A stretch of DNA of 64,000 bases, taken from NCBI RefSeq assembly GCF_000240165.1, contig NC_017586.1, forward strand, positions 2,914,001-2,978,000, in the 5' to 3' direction. The stretch comes from Streptantibioticus cattleyicolor NRRL 8057 = DSM 46488. GTDB lineage: Bacteria; Actinomycetota; Actinomycetes; Streptomycetales; Streptomycetaceae. Below the pieces are notes generated by a model. The model worked only from the letters and a program-made list of their open reading frames with translations, made no database searches and was not told the origin of the DNA. Positions 8,214 to 16,141 of the stretch are shown here, piece after piece; the first letter of the stretch is position 1; every line of letters begins with the position of its first letter. The position numbers and the translations under genes are program-made.

Positions 8214-8878
8214 CCACCAACCGCGCCCCTCTGGCCAGGACCGAACTGGCCGGGCTCCTCTCCGATGCGGCGCAGAGCGTCTCCGAGATCCTCACAGCCG
8301 AGTACCCGACGGCCGCCAGCCGCTCCTATCTGCACCCCGTGCTGGGCGTGCTCTCGGCCGGGCCCCGGGTGGTCCGCGAGCTGAACGACCGCTTCGAAGG
8401 GTTCCTGGCCGCCGAGCCGGTCCCCGCGACGCCGGCTGGTCTGTTCACCCTGGCCTCCTACGCCTCCGCACTGGGCTGGCTGACCGAATCCCTCGCCGAA
8501 CTGACCACCTCAGTCGACCGGATCTGCACGCGCGTCGGGATGCCCACGGCGCCGCCGGACCCGGCCTTCACCACTCAGGCCGGCGGGGAGCAGGAAACCG
8601 AGTTCGACTTCGCCTTCAGCGCTCTGGAGATGGGGGCGATTCGTACCGCGGCCGAGGCCGCCGGTCTCACGCCGGGCGACTACATCGGGGTGCTCTCCGA
8701 GTCCCTGCTCGCCGCCTCCCGAATCACCGACGCCTGCATGGAGATCTCCAGCGGCCTCCTCGAAGACGCCGCCTACGTCCTCGGCGAGGCCACCGACCAG
8801 GTCTGGATCGGTGACGGCCCCGACAGCCTGCCCACGCTGGTCCGTTCGCTGCTTGCTCGGATGGAGGCCGCCGAATGA
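8210..8878 (+). CDS. Hypothetical helical protein
   Basis: A 222-residue, mostly helical, acidic protein coupled to both neighbours (ATGA overlaps). There is no transmembrane segment, signal peptide or recognisable catalytic motif. The N-terminal half (LLSDAAQSVSEILTAEYP, VVRELNDRFEGFL) and the C-terminal half (AIRTAAEAAGLTPGDYI) both look like helical bundles. I do not recognise it. Conserved placement in the operon suggests an element-specific function. Confidence 0.55.
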   Translation: MTTNRAPLARTELAGLLSDAAQSVSEILTAEYPTAASRSYLHPVLGVLSAGPRVVRELNDRFEGFLAAEPVPATPAGLFTLASYASALGWLTESLAELTTSVDRICTRVGMPTAPPDPAFTTQAGGEQETEFDFAFSALEMGAIRTAAEAAGLTPGDYIGVLSESLLAASRITDACMEISSGLLEDAAYVLGEATDQVWIGDGPDSLPTLVRSLLARMEAAE

Positions 8879-9324
8879 ACGACGAAAACGCCAGCGACCT
8901 GGGCAACGACCACGGCTTCGGCCGGGTAGACGATTGGGCCATCTCGGGTGATCGCCAGCTCAGGGCTCTCGAAGCCGTCGAGGCCGGCGAACTGCGATTC
9001 CACCGAAGCGCGGTCTATGGCGACATCTACCTCTCGGACGGTCGAGGCCAGCGGCCGAACCCGGAGGTCTGGCCCGAAACCGTCCAGCGGCTGGTCGCCG
9101 ACGGCCTGTTGGAACAGGACACCAGCGAGGGGCTGTACCGGCCCGGTCAGCTCCTCTCCCTCACGCCGCAGGGGGAGGCGGCCCTTCGAGACGCTCGTAC
9201 GGCCACGCCTCGCGTGTCCGCCGCCCTCAGCCGCAGCAACTCGACGGCGCTCTCCGGCACCGCCGTCGGTCCATCCGTCGCGCCCGCGACAAGCGCGACA
9301 CCCAAGCCTTCGCGTTCCCGCTGA
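8875..9324 (+). CDS. Putative winged-helix small protein
   Basis: A 149-residue protein overlapping the previous gene by 4 bp. Residues ~60-105 (ETVQRLVADGLLEQD, then LLSLTPQGEAALR) have the helix-wing pattern of winged-helix DNA-binding proteins. The remaining ~45 residues are Ser/Thr/Ala-rich. It is the last member of the coupled run that began at 6377. A regulatory role is inferred from the fold only. Confidence 0.55.
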   Translation: MNDENASDLGNDHGFGRVDDWAISGDRQLRALEAVEAGELRFHRSAVYGDIYLSDGRGQRPNPEVWPETVQRLVADGLLEQDTSEGLYRPGQLLSLTPQGEAALRDARTATPRVSAALSRSNSTALSGTAVGPSVAPATSATPKPSRSR

Positions 9325-9346
9325 TCCCCCAGAAAGGGCGTCACCC

Positions 9347-9889
9347 ATGTCCACCGCGATGTACACCCGCCGCCTGATCGAGCACCGGTACGGCCGCACG
9401 CTGGAGGAACTGCAGCGCGGCAACGCCAACGGTCACTCCGACGACCCTGTCCTGCCCATCTTGCTGAGGCGGCTCGACGGGCTTGCCCATACCGACGCCG
9501 AAGCCCGTTCTGCCCGCCGAAACCTCGACAGGGCCTGGCAGCGACGCCGTTCTGGCGAACACGTCCTCGACGACCTCGTGCTGCTGTACGCGACCGAAGT
9601 CATCGACCTCGAACGGCAGGAGCAGAGCGAGGCGGAAGCGGTCTGGGACCTGCTGGATGTCCGTCTCTTGCTGGACCGTCCTCCTGCGCAGCGACCCTCG
9701 CACCATCGAGCAGCCCGTACTCCTGGTGACGAGGAGCTGCTGGCCACCGCCCGAGAAGTCGCCGCCGGCCTGCATCGCCTCAACCGCGAGGCATTGGGTC
9801 GGGGACTGCGCGACCGCGGCATCCACGTCAGCAACCGGCGGCTCGGCGTGGTGCTCCAGAGGCTCCGGACTGAGAACCCTTCCCACTGA
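9347..9889 (+). CDS. Hypothetical protein
   Basis: A 180-residue protein starting 22 bp after the previous stop with an AGAAAGG ribosome site. It is rich in charged helices (EVIDLERQEQSEAEAVWDLL) and ends with a basic segment (RGLRDRGIHVSNRRLGVVLQ) that could be a helix-turn-helix. I recognise no family. It belongs to the same-direction block of plasmid/ICE genes, but its gap suggests independent translation. Confidence 0.5.
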   Translation: MSTAMYTRRLIEHRYGRTLEELQRGNANGHSDDPVLPILLRRLDGLAHTDAEARSARRNLDRAWQRRRSGEHVLDDLVLLYATEVIDLERQEQSEAEAVWDLLDVRLLLDRPPAQRPSHHRAARTPGDEELLATAREVAAGLHRLNREALGRGLRDRGIHVSNRRLGVVLQRLRTENPSH

Positions 9890-9945
9890 CGAGCAGCTCA
9901 CCACATATCTGGCAACCCCCATCCCCCTTAACGGAGTTCGTTTCC

Positions 9946-10791
9946 ATGTCCACCCCCATGCACCCCTCCGCCGCATCGATCGGTGCGGTCGATGCTCAGC
10001 GCGTCGAGGACGCGCTCTCTCTGATAGCACCGAAGTGGACCACTTGGTCGGCTCAGACGCTGGCGCAGCAGGGCCGCCCCATGCGTGTGCGTGACGTCGC
10101 TGCCAGGTTCCCCTTCGTCAGCGAGCAGCTCGTCGGCAAGCGGCTTGCCCAGATGCACGCCGACGGTCTGGTCACCCGAGTCGACAACCGCCACGGGGCT
10201 CCGTACCAGCTCAGTGCCCTCGGCGAATCGCTGTCCCGGGTGCACCGTGCCCTTGCGCACTGGTCCCAGACCAACCTGTCGCTCGGCGGCCCGGTGGCCG
10301 GTGCAGAGCGCGTCGAAGACGCCGTGCGACGTCTGCACCTGCGGCATTCGACCGCCGTCATCCAGGTCCTCGACTCGGGCGGCCCCATGCGGTTCGTCCA
10401 CATCGCCGAGGAGGCTGGCCTGGACAACGGCTTCACGCGGGTGCGACTCAACCGGCTTCAGGTCGATGGCCTGGTCACCCGTACCGGTCCGCGCCACGGC
10501 GACCCCTACGTCCTGACCGACGCCGGACGGGCCCTGGGCCCCGTATACGCGGCCGTCGAGCAGTGGAGCAACCCCGGTGCCCCGCGGAAGCACTCGACAC
10601 CACCGGCCCCCGTCACGGCGGCCACCCGGACCCACACCGGCGTCCCTCTGGGGGCGGACGGCATCCGAACCGCAGCGGCCCTACGCCGGAGCACCGCCGC
10701 GCCGAGCGCCCTGTTCAGCCACGCACCGCAGCCGCAACCGCGGGTGCCGGCGGCTGTCACCGCCCAGTCGGCCCCCTCTCGGGTCCGGTGA
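9946..10791 (+). CDS. Tandem HxlR-type winged-helix protein
   Basis: A 281-residue protein with two related winged-helix units at ~15-105 and ~120-205. Each has the HxlR-like order: RVEDALSLIAPKWTTW / RVEDAVRRLHLRHSTAVI, then helix-turn-helix (VGKRLAQMHADGLVTR / TRVRLNRLQVDGLVTR), then a wing ending in a Y-x-L-T/S segment. HxlR proteins usually carry one unit and dimerise, so this looks like an internal duplication giving a single-chain pseudo-dimer. The tail of ~75 residues is Pro/Ala/Thr-rich. It is probably a regulator of the element; targets are unknown. Confidence 0.7.
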   Translation: MSTPMHPSAASIGAVDAQRVEDALSLIAPKWTTWSAQTLAQQGRPMRVRDVAARFPFVSEQLVGKRLAQMHADGLVTRVDNRHGAPYQLSALGESLSRVHRALAHWSQTNLSLGGPVAGAERVEDAVRRLHLRHSTAVIQVLDSGGPMRFVHIAEEAGLDNGFTRVRLNRLQVDGLVTRTGPRHGDPYVLTDAGRALGPVYAAVEQWSNPGAPRKHSTPPAPVTAATRTHTGVPLGADGIRTAAALRRSTAAPSALFSHAPQPQPRVPAAVTAQSAPSRVR

Positions 10792-10912
10792 TCCAGGTGG
10801 CGCCCAGAGCCAGCGGTATCTCGCCATCGCCGCGGCGCCCGCGTGCACTCCAGCAACCTGTTCCGCTGCGCACGCGGGCGCGTTCCCCTCCTACGCGCTC
10901 GGAGCCTCGACC

Positions 10913-11857
10913 ATGAGCACCCAGCAGCCCTACGACCAGGATCCCTACCAAGAGGTACTGGTCACTCCCATGTACCTGGCCGGCTCCAACGGAACCGGAG
11001 ACGCCGGCTTCGCCCCCGTCGCGCACTGGCCGCACCACTACCTCGACGAGGGCCCCTGCCAGCTCCTTGTCACCTCGCCCGACCAGAGGATCCGTATCGG
11101 CTGGTTCGGCGACGACTTCGAGCTGTGGAAGATCACCGCAGCCGAGGACGCCGTCTCCGCGCCCCGGTGGACGGCAACTTTCAACCATGTCACCCCGGCC
11201 GAGATCGTCGCCGGTCTCACCACCGCTCTGGCCCACGACTACGCCGAAGCCGATGTCCACGAGGGCAACGGGCGCTTTCTGGTGAACCCGTCGCCGTACT
11301 GGGCCGACGCCGTCCAGCCACTGACCGATGCCGGCTGGACCCGCGACGGCGGGGCCGAACTCGGCACGGTCGAGATCATCGCACCTGACGGGCAAGCAGG
11401 CGTACTGATCGACAAACGCCTCTCCGGTCCGAATGCCGAAACCGTGGAACTGTGGGCGGGTCCGCCCGGCTGGGGCACACGCGCGGAAGCGGTCTTCACA
11501 GCCCGAACCCCGTCCCATCTGATTGCCGCGACGGCTGCGGCGATGGCAGATTCAGCCCCGGTAGTGCGCGAGCGCCACCAGCTCGATCGGGCGATGGAGC
11601 ACCTGGTCACGCTCACCCCCGTCGGCCCGCCGGCCCCCGAGGGCCCTCGAACTCCCACCCCACTCGACGTGCGCCGCACCGCTGTCACCCAGGCCGTCCA
11701 ACGCGCCACACGTTTCCCGCAGACAGCCGCCGACCTCCGGGTCATGGCCGCCCGCAGCCGCACGGCGGCTTCCGCACAGAACCGGTCGAGCAGTCCCGCA
11801 CCCGCGCTGGGGGCCAGGCCGCTGGCCAACTCTTCGGCCCCTCGCCGTAGCCGCTGA
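10913..11857 (+). CDS. DUF317-type protein, two repeats
   Basis: A 314-residue protein. Two DUF317-like units are visible. The first covers about residues 25-110: LLVTSPDQRIRIGWFGDDFELWKI. The second covers ~115-200: VEIIAPDGQAGVLIDKRL followed by VELWAGPPGWGTRAEAVFT and a helical end. The tail is disordered. DUF317 proteins are of unknown function and recur on Streptomyces plasmids and ICEs; a one-unit relative lies at 19444-19785. The start at 10913 was preferred over longer upstream frames because the conserved region begins just after it. Confidence 0.7.
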   Translation: MSTQQPYDQDPYQEVLVTPMYLAGSNGTGDAGFAPVAHWPHHYLDEGPCQLLVTSPDQRIRIGWFGDDFELWKITAAEDAVSAPRWTATFNHVTPAEIVAGLTTALAHDYAEADVHEGNGRFLVNPSPYWADAVQPLTDAGWTRDGGAELGTVEIIAPDGQAGVLIDKRLSGPNAETVELWAGPPGWGTRAEAVFTARTPSHLIAATAAAMADSAPVVRERHQLDRAMEHLVTLTPVGPPAPEGPRTPTPLDVRRTAVTQAVQRATRFPQTAADLRVMAARSRTAASAQNRSSSPAPALGARPLANSSAPRRSR

Positions 11858-11924
11858 TCCCCGGCCCGCCGTTCCGGGACATTCCCCTGCCGAAGCACCA
11901 TCTCCGAATGCCAGGAGTTCCGCC

Positions 11925-12413
11925 ATGCCCGACGCCACCGCACTCGACCAGGCCACGGCCGTGATCGAGAAAGCCTGGGGCCGCCCTATCGAAGCCCTGG
12001 AATCCCTCGCGGTCCGCCGCCCCAACGACGACCCGCTCCTGCGCTCAGCCATGCACATCCGCTCGGCCTTGGTCATCACCGACAACGCCGTGGCCGTGCA
12101 TCAGGACCGCCTGCACGCCCTTACCCGGCCCGGCCACGTGCCAGCCTTCTACGACCTGGAACGGATCACCAGCGCGGCGGCGGACCTTCGCGTTGCCCAA
12201 GCGGAGAGCCGTGCGTCCCTGCAGGCCATCAGCCACGTGATCGAAGCACGTGAAGCCGCCGCCACCGTGGACCGGCCGCCAGCCGTCCGGCTGGCCCAGG
12301 CCGCTGTTGCCCGCTCCGGGCACGCCCCGCGTCCCCTGGGCCAGTCGCCCGATCAGCCCGCTCCTTCGGCCGCTGTCGGCCCGCCCGTGGCCGGACTGGG
12401 GCCGCACCGCTGA
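11925..12413 (+). CDS. Hypothetical helical protein
   Basis: A 162-residue protein with an AGGAGTT ribosome site. It is largely alpha-helical with possible coiled-coil in ITSAAADLRVAQAESRASLQ. The last 40 residues are Pro/Ala-rich. I do not recognise a family. It is the last rightward gene before a leftward small gene and the Tn7-like insertion. Confidence 0.5.
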   Translation: MPDATALDQATAVIEKAWGRPIEALESLAVRRPNDDPLLRSAMHIRSALVITDNAVAVHQDRLHALTRPGHVPAFYDLERITSAAADLRVAQAESRASLQAISHVIEAREAAATVDRPPAVRLAQAAVARSGHAPRPLGQSPDQPAPSAAVGPPVAGLGPHR

Positions 12414-12417
12414 CCGG

Positions 12418-12684
12418 TCAGCTGGGGTCCTCGTCGCGGTGGGCATCCCCGATGCGGGAGCCCACCGCGCGGGCCAGCTCCTCCAGCGTCAACTCCACAC
12501 GACGCCCATCCGCGATCCGGTCCTCCACCACCGGCCCCTCGTCCCACTTCCTGTCAGACTGCGCCCCGACAGCCCACTGGCCATCGGCGACCATCGCGAT
12601 GTCACCCACCGTCCACGGCCGTCCGGCGGCGCGGATCTTTCGCTCCAGCCCGGCTCCGTCCCAGTGTCTGCTCGGCTCCGTCAT
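12418..12684 (-). CDS. Small hypothetical protein next to the Tn7-like insertion
   Basis: An 88-residue acidic protein on the reverse strand, convergent with the preceding gene (4-bp gap). A GGGGGAG ribosome site precedes the ATG. The sequence (WTVGDIAMVADGQWAVG) suggests a small beta-rich domain; no known family is recognised. The Tn7-like transposon inserted ~110 bp upstream of its start, into what was the divergent intergenic region shared with the gene at 19444. Confidence 0.5.
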   Translation of the reverse strand: MTEPSRHWDGAGLERKIRAAGRPWTVGDIAMVADGQWAVGAQSDRKWDEGPVVEDRIADGRRVELTLEELARAVGSRIGDAHRDEDPS

Positions 12685-12796
12685 CCCTGCTCCCCCTTCG
12701 GTCCCGCGCGGCCCGTTGCCGCAACCCCGTTACGACAACCGCATCCGCCGATCCATTCCCGGGCCGTCGGCCATCTTCTGACGGCCACCAGTTCGC

Positions 12797-12801
12797 CCAC
12801 G
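12797..12801. repeat. Target-site duplication, left copy (CCACG)
   Basis: CCACG immediately precedes the left end TGTGACT. The same five bases follow the right end at 19338-19342. A 5-bp duplication is the hallmark of Tn7/Tn5053-type transposition. Confidence 0.85.
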
Positions 12802-12895
12802 TGTGACTTCGACGGATAGTTTGCGACTCCGCCAGCCTGGGACCTGGGGTTCCGACTTGTAGTTTGCGAGCCGTTCCGAGCGTTACTTTGCGAGG
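12802..12895. repeat. Left end of Tn7-like element with three transposase-site repeats
   Basis: The terminal 30 bp (12802-12831) match the right end inverted. AGTTTGCGA-like units lie at 12818-12826, 12861-12869 and 12885-12893; the third overlaps the last codons and stop of tniQ. Multiple unequal repeats per end are typical of TnsB binding sites. Confidence 0.8.
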
Positions 12896-14856
12896 TGACG
12901 TCCGGCGATGGTGACCGTCAGTGACGAATCGGACTGCTGGCAGGTTGCAAGGAGGTCGGCGGCGTGGTCGGCCAGCAGCGGCAGGAGGACCGAGTAGGGC
13001 GAGCGGGGCTTGTCTCGTCTGAGCCGGTTGGCGAGGTGGATGGCCGGATCGGCTTTGGTGGTGCTGCGGCCCGGGGCTGCGATGGGCGGGCGGAAGCAGG
13101 GGGCGAGGCAGGGCTCGCTGCCTGTGACCTGTGACCAGATGAGTGCGGAGAGGGCCTCGTGCAGTTGGTCTGCCGGGGCTGACGGCTTTCGCTTGTTGGC
13201 CGCGACGAAGCGCTCGAGGAACTCGGCGAACGCGTCGTCTCCGAGGTGCCAGGACTCGTGTTGCCGGCGGCGACGCCGGTAGTCGACGTGGTCGGTCGCG
13301 GGGATGGCGGCGAGGTGGTCGGCGAGCCGGTAGAGGCTTTCGCGAAGTTCGTCCGTGCGTTCGTCAGAGCCGGTGGCGACCGGCTGCTGGGCCGGGGTGG
13401 TCAGGAAGTTGGTGCCGGGCGGGAAGCCGAGATATTCGGCTGCCTGTTGAGCGTTCATGTCTTCGGCGGCTTGGACGAGCAGGATCGCGGCCGTGCGCCG
13501 GAACCTGCGCGAGTGCGGCGGGAACGGGCAGTTGGCATCCGTCCAGAAGATCCGGAACCACTGGTCGGGTAGTTCCTGGGGGATGTTCTCGGGAGCGAAA
13601 CCGTGGCGGCGTTCGATCTTGAGAGCGAGGAGCGAGGGGATGACCTGGCGTCGCGACCAGGCTGTGGAGGGGATGCGCGGCCGGGGACGCCTGCGCAGGG
13701 ATTGCTGGACGACTGCGCGCCGGACGAGTGTGGCGTCCTTGTCCATGAGCTTCCAGGTGGCTCCCCAGCGCTTGTTGTCGCGTTCGGGGCATCGGGGGGC
13801 GAGCTGTGCGAGTTCCTGCCCGAGTTCCCCATCGGGCAGGCTCAGCAACCGGTCGGCGACGGACAGGACCGCGGCAGCGCCGATGGACGAGCGTGGCAGG
13901 TAGGTCCAGAAGACGCCGTCGTCGCGCGGTGCGCTCTGGGCGAGGAAGCCGGGCAGTCGCGTCTCCTGGGCGGCCAGGTGCTCGTCGACGGCGGCTTTCT
14001 GACCGGTGGGGACCAGGTCCGCCATCGCGGGCCAGGTCGCGAGGACGAGTGCGGTGATCGTCTGGAGGTCGGCGAAGGCCGCGAAGGCGTCCTCCGGTGC
14101 GGTGTCCTCGTCGAAGAGGCGGTCGAGGCGGGACTGCAGATCCGCGAGGTGCTGCGGCAGGGGCCGCGGCGGCGTGTCGGCGGGCTGGTCGAGTCGGTGC
14201 CCGCAGATCACGCCGGGCCGTTCGCGCTCGGCGTCGCTGCGGCAGGCGGCCGGGTGGAGATCTTCCAGCCCGGGGTTGCCGATCAGGAGGAGCGAGCCGG
14301 GCCAGCCCCCGCCCAGCGTGAGGCCGGACGGCCGGCGGCAGCCGGGGCACTCGTGTTCCAGAAACACGTTGTGTTGGACGCAGGCAAAGCTGGTGGCCAG
14401 TCGCCAGCGACGAAGCCAGGGACCGCCGTGCCGCCGCTGGACGGCCGAGCCGTCCCCGGCCAGGCAATGGGGGCAGTAGCGGCTGAACGAGGACAGGATC
14501 CAAGGCGGGGCGATCTGGCGGGGCTTGAGCAATACGCCGGCAGGACGGGGCAAGCCCAGCGCGTGGGCCACCGGCGGGAACCGGCTGGCCAGTGGATGCA
14601 GAGTCAGCTGGTCGACGGTCCCCGTGGTGGCCCCGATGATCCGGGCGAGCCGCTCACGCTTGACCGGGTCGATGAAGAACAGGCGGCCGCTCGGGGCGAG
14701 GGTCGCGGTGGTCTGGGCGCCGAGGAGGCCGAGCCGCCAGAGGATGTGTCCCGGGGGCAGGCGGAGGCGGTGGCCGAGGCGGAGCGCGAAGCCGGGCAGC
14801 GACTCGTCCGGCAGCGGGACCAAGCACCTGGCCATGCGGTGGTCGGGGACGGCCAT
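12883..14856 (-). CDS. tniQ: TniQ/TnsD-like target-selection protein
   Basis: A 657-residue protein. Its N-terminus (LVPLPDESLPGFALRLGHRL) is the TniQ signature. It is followed by zinc-binding clusters (RYCPHCLAG; then SFACVQHNVFLEHECPGC) at ~125-165, matching the TniQ zinc-finger region. The remaining ~450 residues are a long, poorly conserved C-terminal part, as in TnsD-like proteins that read a target DNA. In Tn7-like systems TniQ links target DNA to the TnsC filament. The gene follows tnsC with a 1-bp gap and its stop lies within the left transposon end. The length suggests sequence-directed targeting, but the site here is not a tRNA or glmS. Confidence 0.85.
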   Translation of the reverse strand: MAVPDHRMARCLVPLPDESLPGFALRLGHRLRLPPGHILWRLGLLGAQTTATLAPSGRLFFIDPVKRERLARIIGATTGTVDQLTLHPLASRFPPVAHALGLPRPAGVLLKPRQIAPPWILSSFSRYCPHCLAGDGSAVQRRHGGPWLRRWRLATSFACVQHNVFLEHECPGCRRPSGLTLGGGWPGSLLLIGNPGLEDLHPAACRSDAERERPGVICGHRLDQPADTPPRPLPQHLADLQSRLDRLFDEDTAPEDAFAAFADLQTITALVLATWPAMADLVPTGQKAAVDEHLAAQETRLPGFLAQSAPRDDGVFWTYLPRSSIGAAAVLSVADRLLSLPDGELGQELAQLAPRCPERDNKRWGATWKLMDKDATLVRRAVVQQSLRRRPRPRIPSTAWSRRQVIPSLLALKIERRHGFAPENIPQELPDQWFRIFWTDANCPFPPHSRRFRRTAAILLVQAAEDMNAQQAAEYLGFPPGTNFLTTPAQQPVATGSDERTDELRESLYRLADHLAAIPATDHVDYRRRRRQHESWHLGDDAFAEFLERFVAANKRKPSAPADQLHEALSALIWSQVTGSEPCLAPCFRPPIAAPGRSTTKADPAIHLANRLRRDKPRSPYSVLLPLLADHAADLLATCQQSDSSLTVTIAGRHLAK

Positions 14857-14857
14857 G

Positions 14858-16141
14858 TCAGCCGGCCGAGCCGGCCGCCGAGGCGGGGCCGTGGTCGTCG
14901 AAGACGGTGTTGCGGCCGCGGCGCCGGCGGGCGGGTGTCCGCCCAGCGGTGGCCGGCGGTGTGGGGTCGACCTCTTCGGGGGCCAGCTGCGGGTCGTCGC
15001 GGCGGATCACGATCTCGTCCAGCGTGCCTTCGTCCAGCATCTCGTGGCCGCTGTCCATGGCTTCCTGGCAGCCGTCCTCGATGAGACGGCTCAGGAGTCC
15101 GACGATGCCGTTCGTGCGGCGCATCAGATACTCCGGCATCGTGCCCGTGGTCAGCATGCCCGGCTTGGCGTTCAGCAGCCGCAGGTGGGCCTCGATGCCG
15201 TGCAGGTGCTGCAGGAACGTGTTGATCTGTTCGCTGGTGGTGTAGCGGAAGCGGTCCATTTCGACCAGCTCGAAGCGGTGCTCGGTCTGGGTGGGCTCCA
15301 GGCCGTTGACGCGGGTGGACTCCAGCGGGGGCAGCACCCACTGCTGCTGACGCGCGTTCCACTTCGCCTCGCGCAGCAGCCCGGTGCCGGGGATGTTCAC
15401 CCCGGTGAGGATCAAGGTGACGCCCAGGCTCATGAGCGCGCGGATCAGGTCGAGGACGTCCTGGTCGTCAGCGCGGTGCATTCGCAGCCGGCTGATGTCG
15501 TCCAGCACCAGCGCGCGGACCCCGTGGTCCCGCAACGTGTCGGCGACCAGCTGGACCAGGCGGGGCAGTGTCGCCGAGGCGCGCGTGTCGGCGCGGAAGA
15601 ACCGCAGGATGGCCTGGCAGGTGCTTTTCGGGGTGGCGGTGACGGGGGTTGAGACATAGACGACCGGCGCGTGCAGGTCGGCGGTGCCGGGGACGGCGGC
15701 GGGGTTGAGGAAGTCGTGCAGCTGCAGCCAGGAGTCCTCGAATGCCGCGCAGACCGCGCTGACCGTGGCGGTCTTGCCGTAGTGGCCGAAGCCGCTGACC
15801 ATCACCCCGGCCAGTGTCGGGTCGTCCATCTTGAGCGCGTTGCCGTGCAGTCGGCGCTTGATCAGCCGGGTCACCTTCGCTGCCATCGGGGTCTGCTGGA
15901 GCGGTAGGTTCACGTTCGTCAGCCGGCGGAACATGTCGTAGTCGAAGCGGCGGTCGACGGGCAGGACCGCCCACTGCTTCGGGGTCAGGTGCGGCGGGGG
16001 CAGCAACTGGCCGCGGGTGAGCCGGTAGTGCTGCCAGCCCTCGAAGGTGTCGCGGTGCAGCGTGGGCCGCAGCACGAGTTCGGCGAGCCGTTCCCGCGAC
16101 GGCCACTGGTCCTTCGGATCGCCTGATCCGGATGCCGTCAC
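14858..16141 (-). CDS. tnsC: TnsC/TniB-like AAA+ transposition regulator
   Basis: A 427-residue protein. Walker A is SGFGHYGKTATVS at ~116-128 and Walker B is LVLDDISRL at ~195. An Arg-rich C-terminus follows the AAA+ core. TnsC/TniB ATPases polymerise on target DNA and pass the target choice from TniQ to the transposase. The GTG at 16141 overlaps the tnsB stop (GTGA) and starts VTASGSGDPKDQW; the longer open frame to 16327 is probably not used. It lies between tnsB and tniQ as in Tn5053 and Tn7. Confidence 0.85.
   Translation of the reverse strand: MTASGSGDPKDQWPSRERLAELVLRPTLHRDTFEGWQHYRLTRGQLLPPPHLTPKQWAVLPVDRRFDYDMFRRLTNVNLPLQQTPMAAKVTRLIKRRLHGNALKMDDPTLAGVMVSGFGHYGKTATVSAVCAAFEDSWLQLHDFLNPAAVPGTADLHAPVVYVSTPVTATPKSTCQAILRFFRADTRASATLPRLVQLVADTLRDHGVRALVLDDISRLRMHRADDQDVLDLIRALMSLGVTLILTGVNIPGTGLLREAKWNARQQQWVLPPLESTRVNGLEPTQTEHRFELVEMDRFRYTTSEQINTFLQHLHGIEAHLRLLNAKPGMLTTGTMPEYLMRRTNGIVGLLSRLIEDGCQEAMDSGHEMLDEGTLDEIVIRRDDPQLAPEEVDPTPPATAGRTPARRRRGRNTVFDDHGPASAAGSAG

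Noticed and set aside
13603-15084. 493-codon forward frame opposite tniQ
   Set aside because: Shadow of tniQ; composition is Gly/Arg/Ala-rich with no domain.
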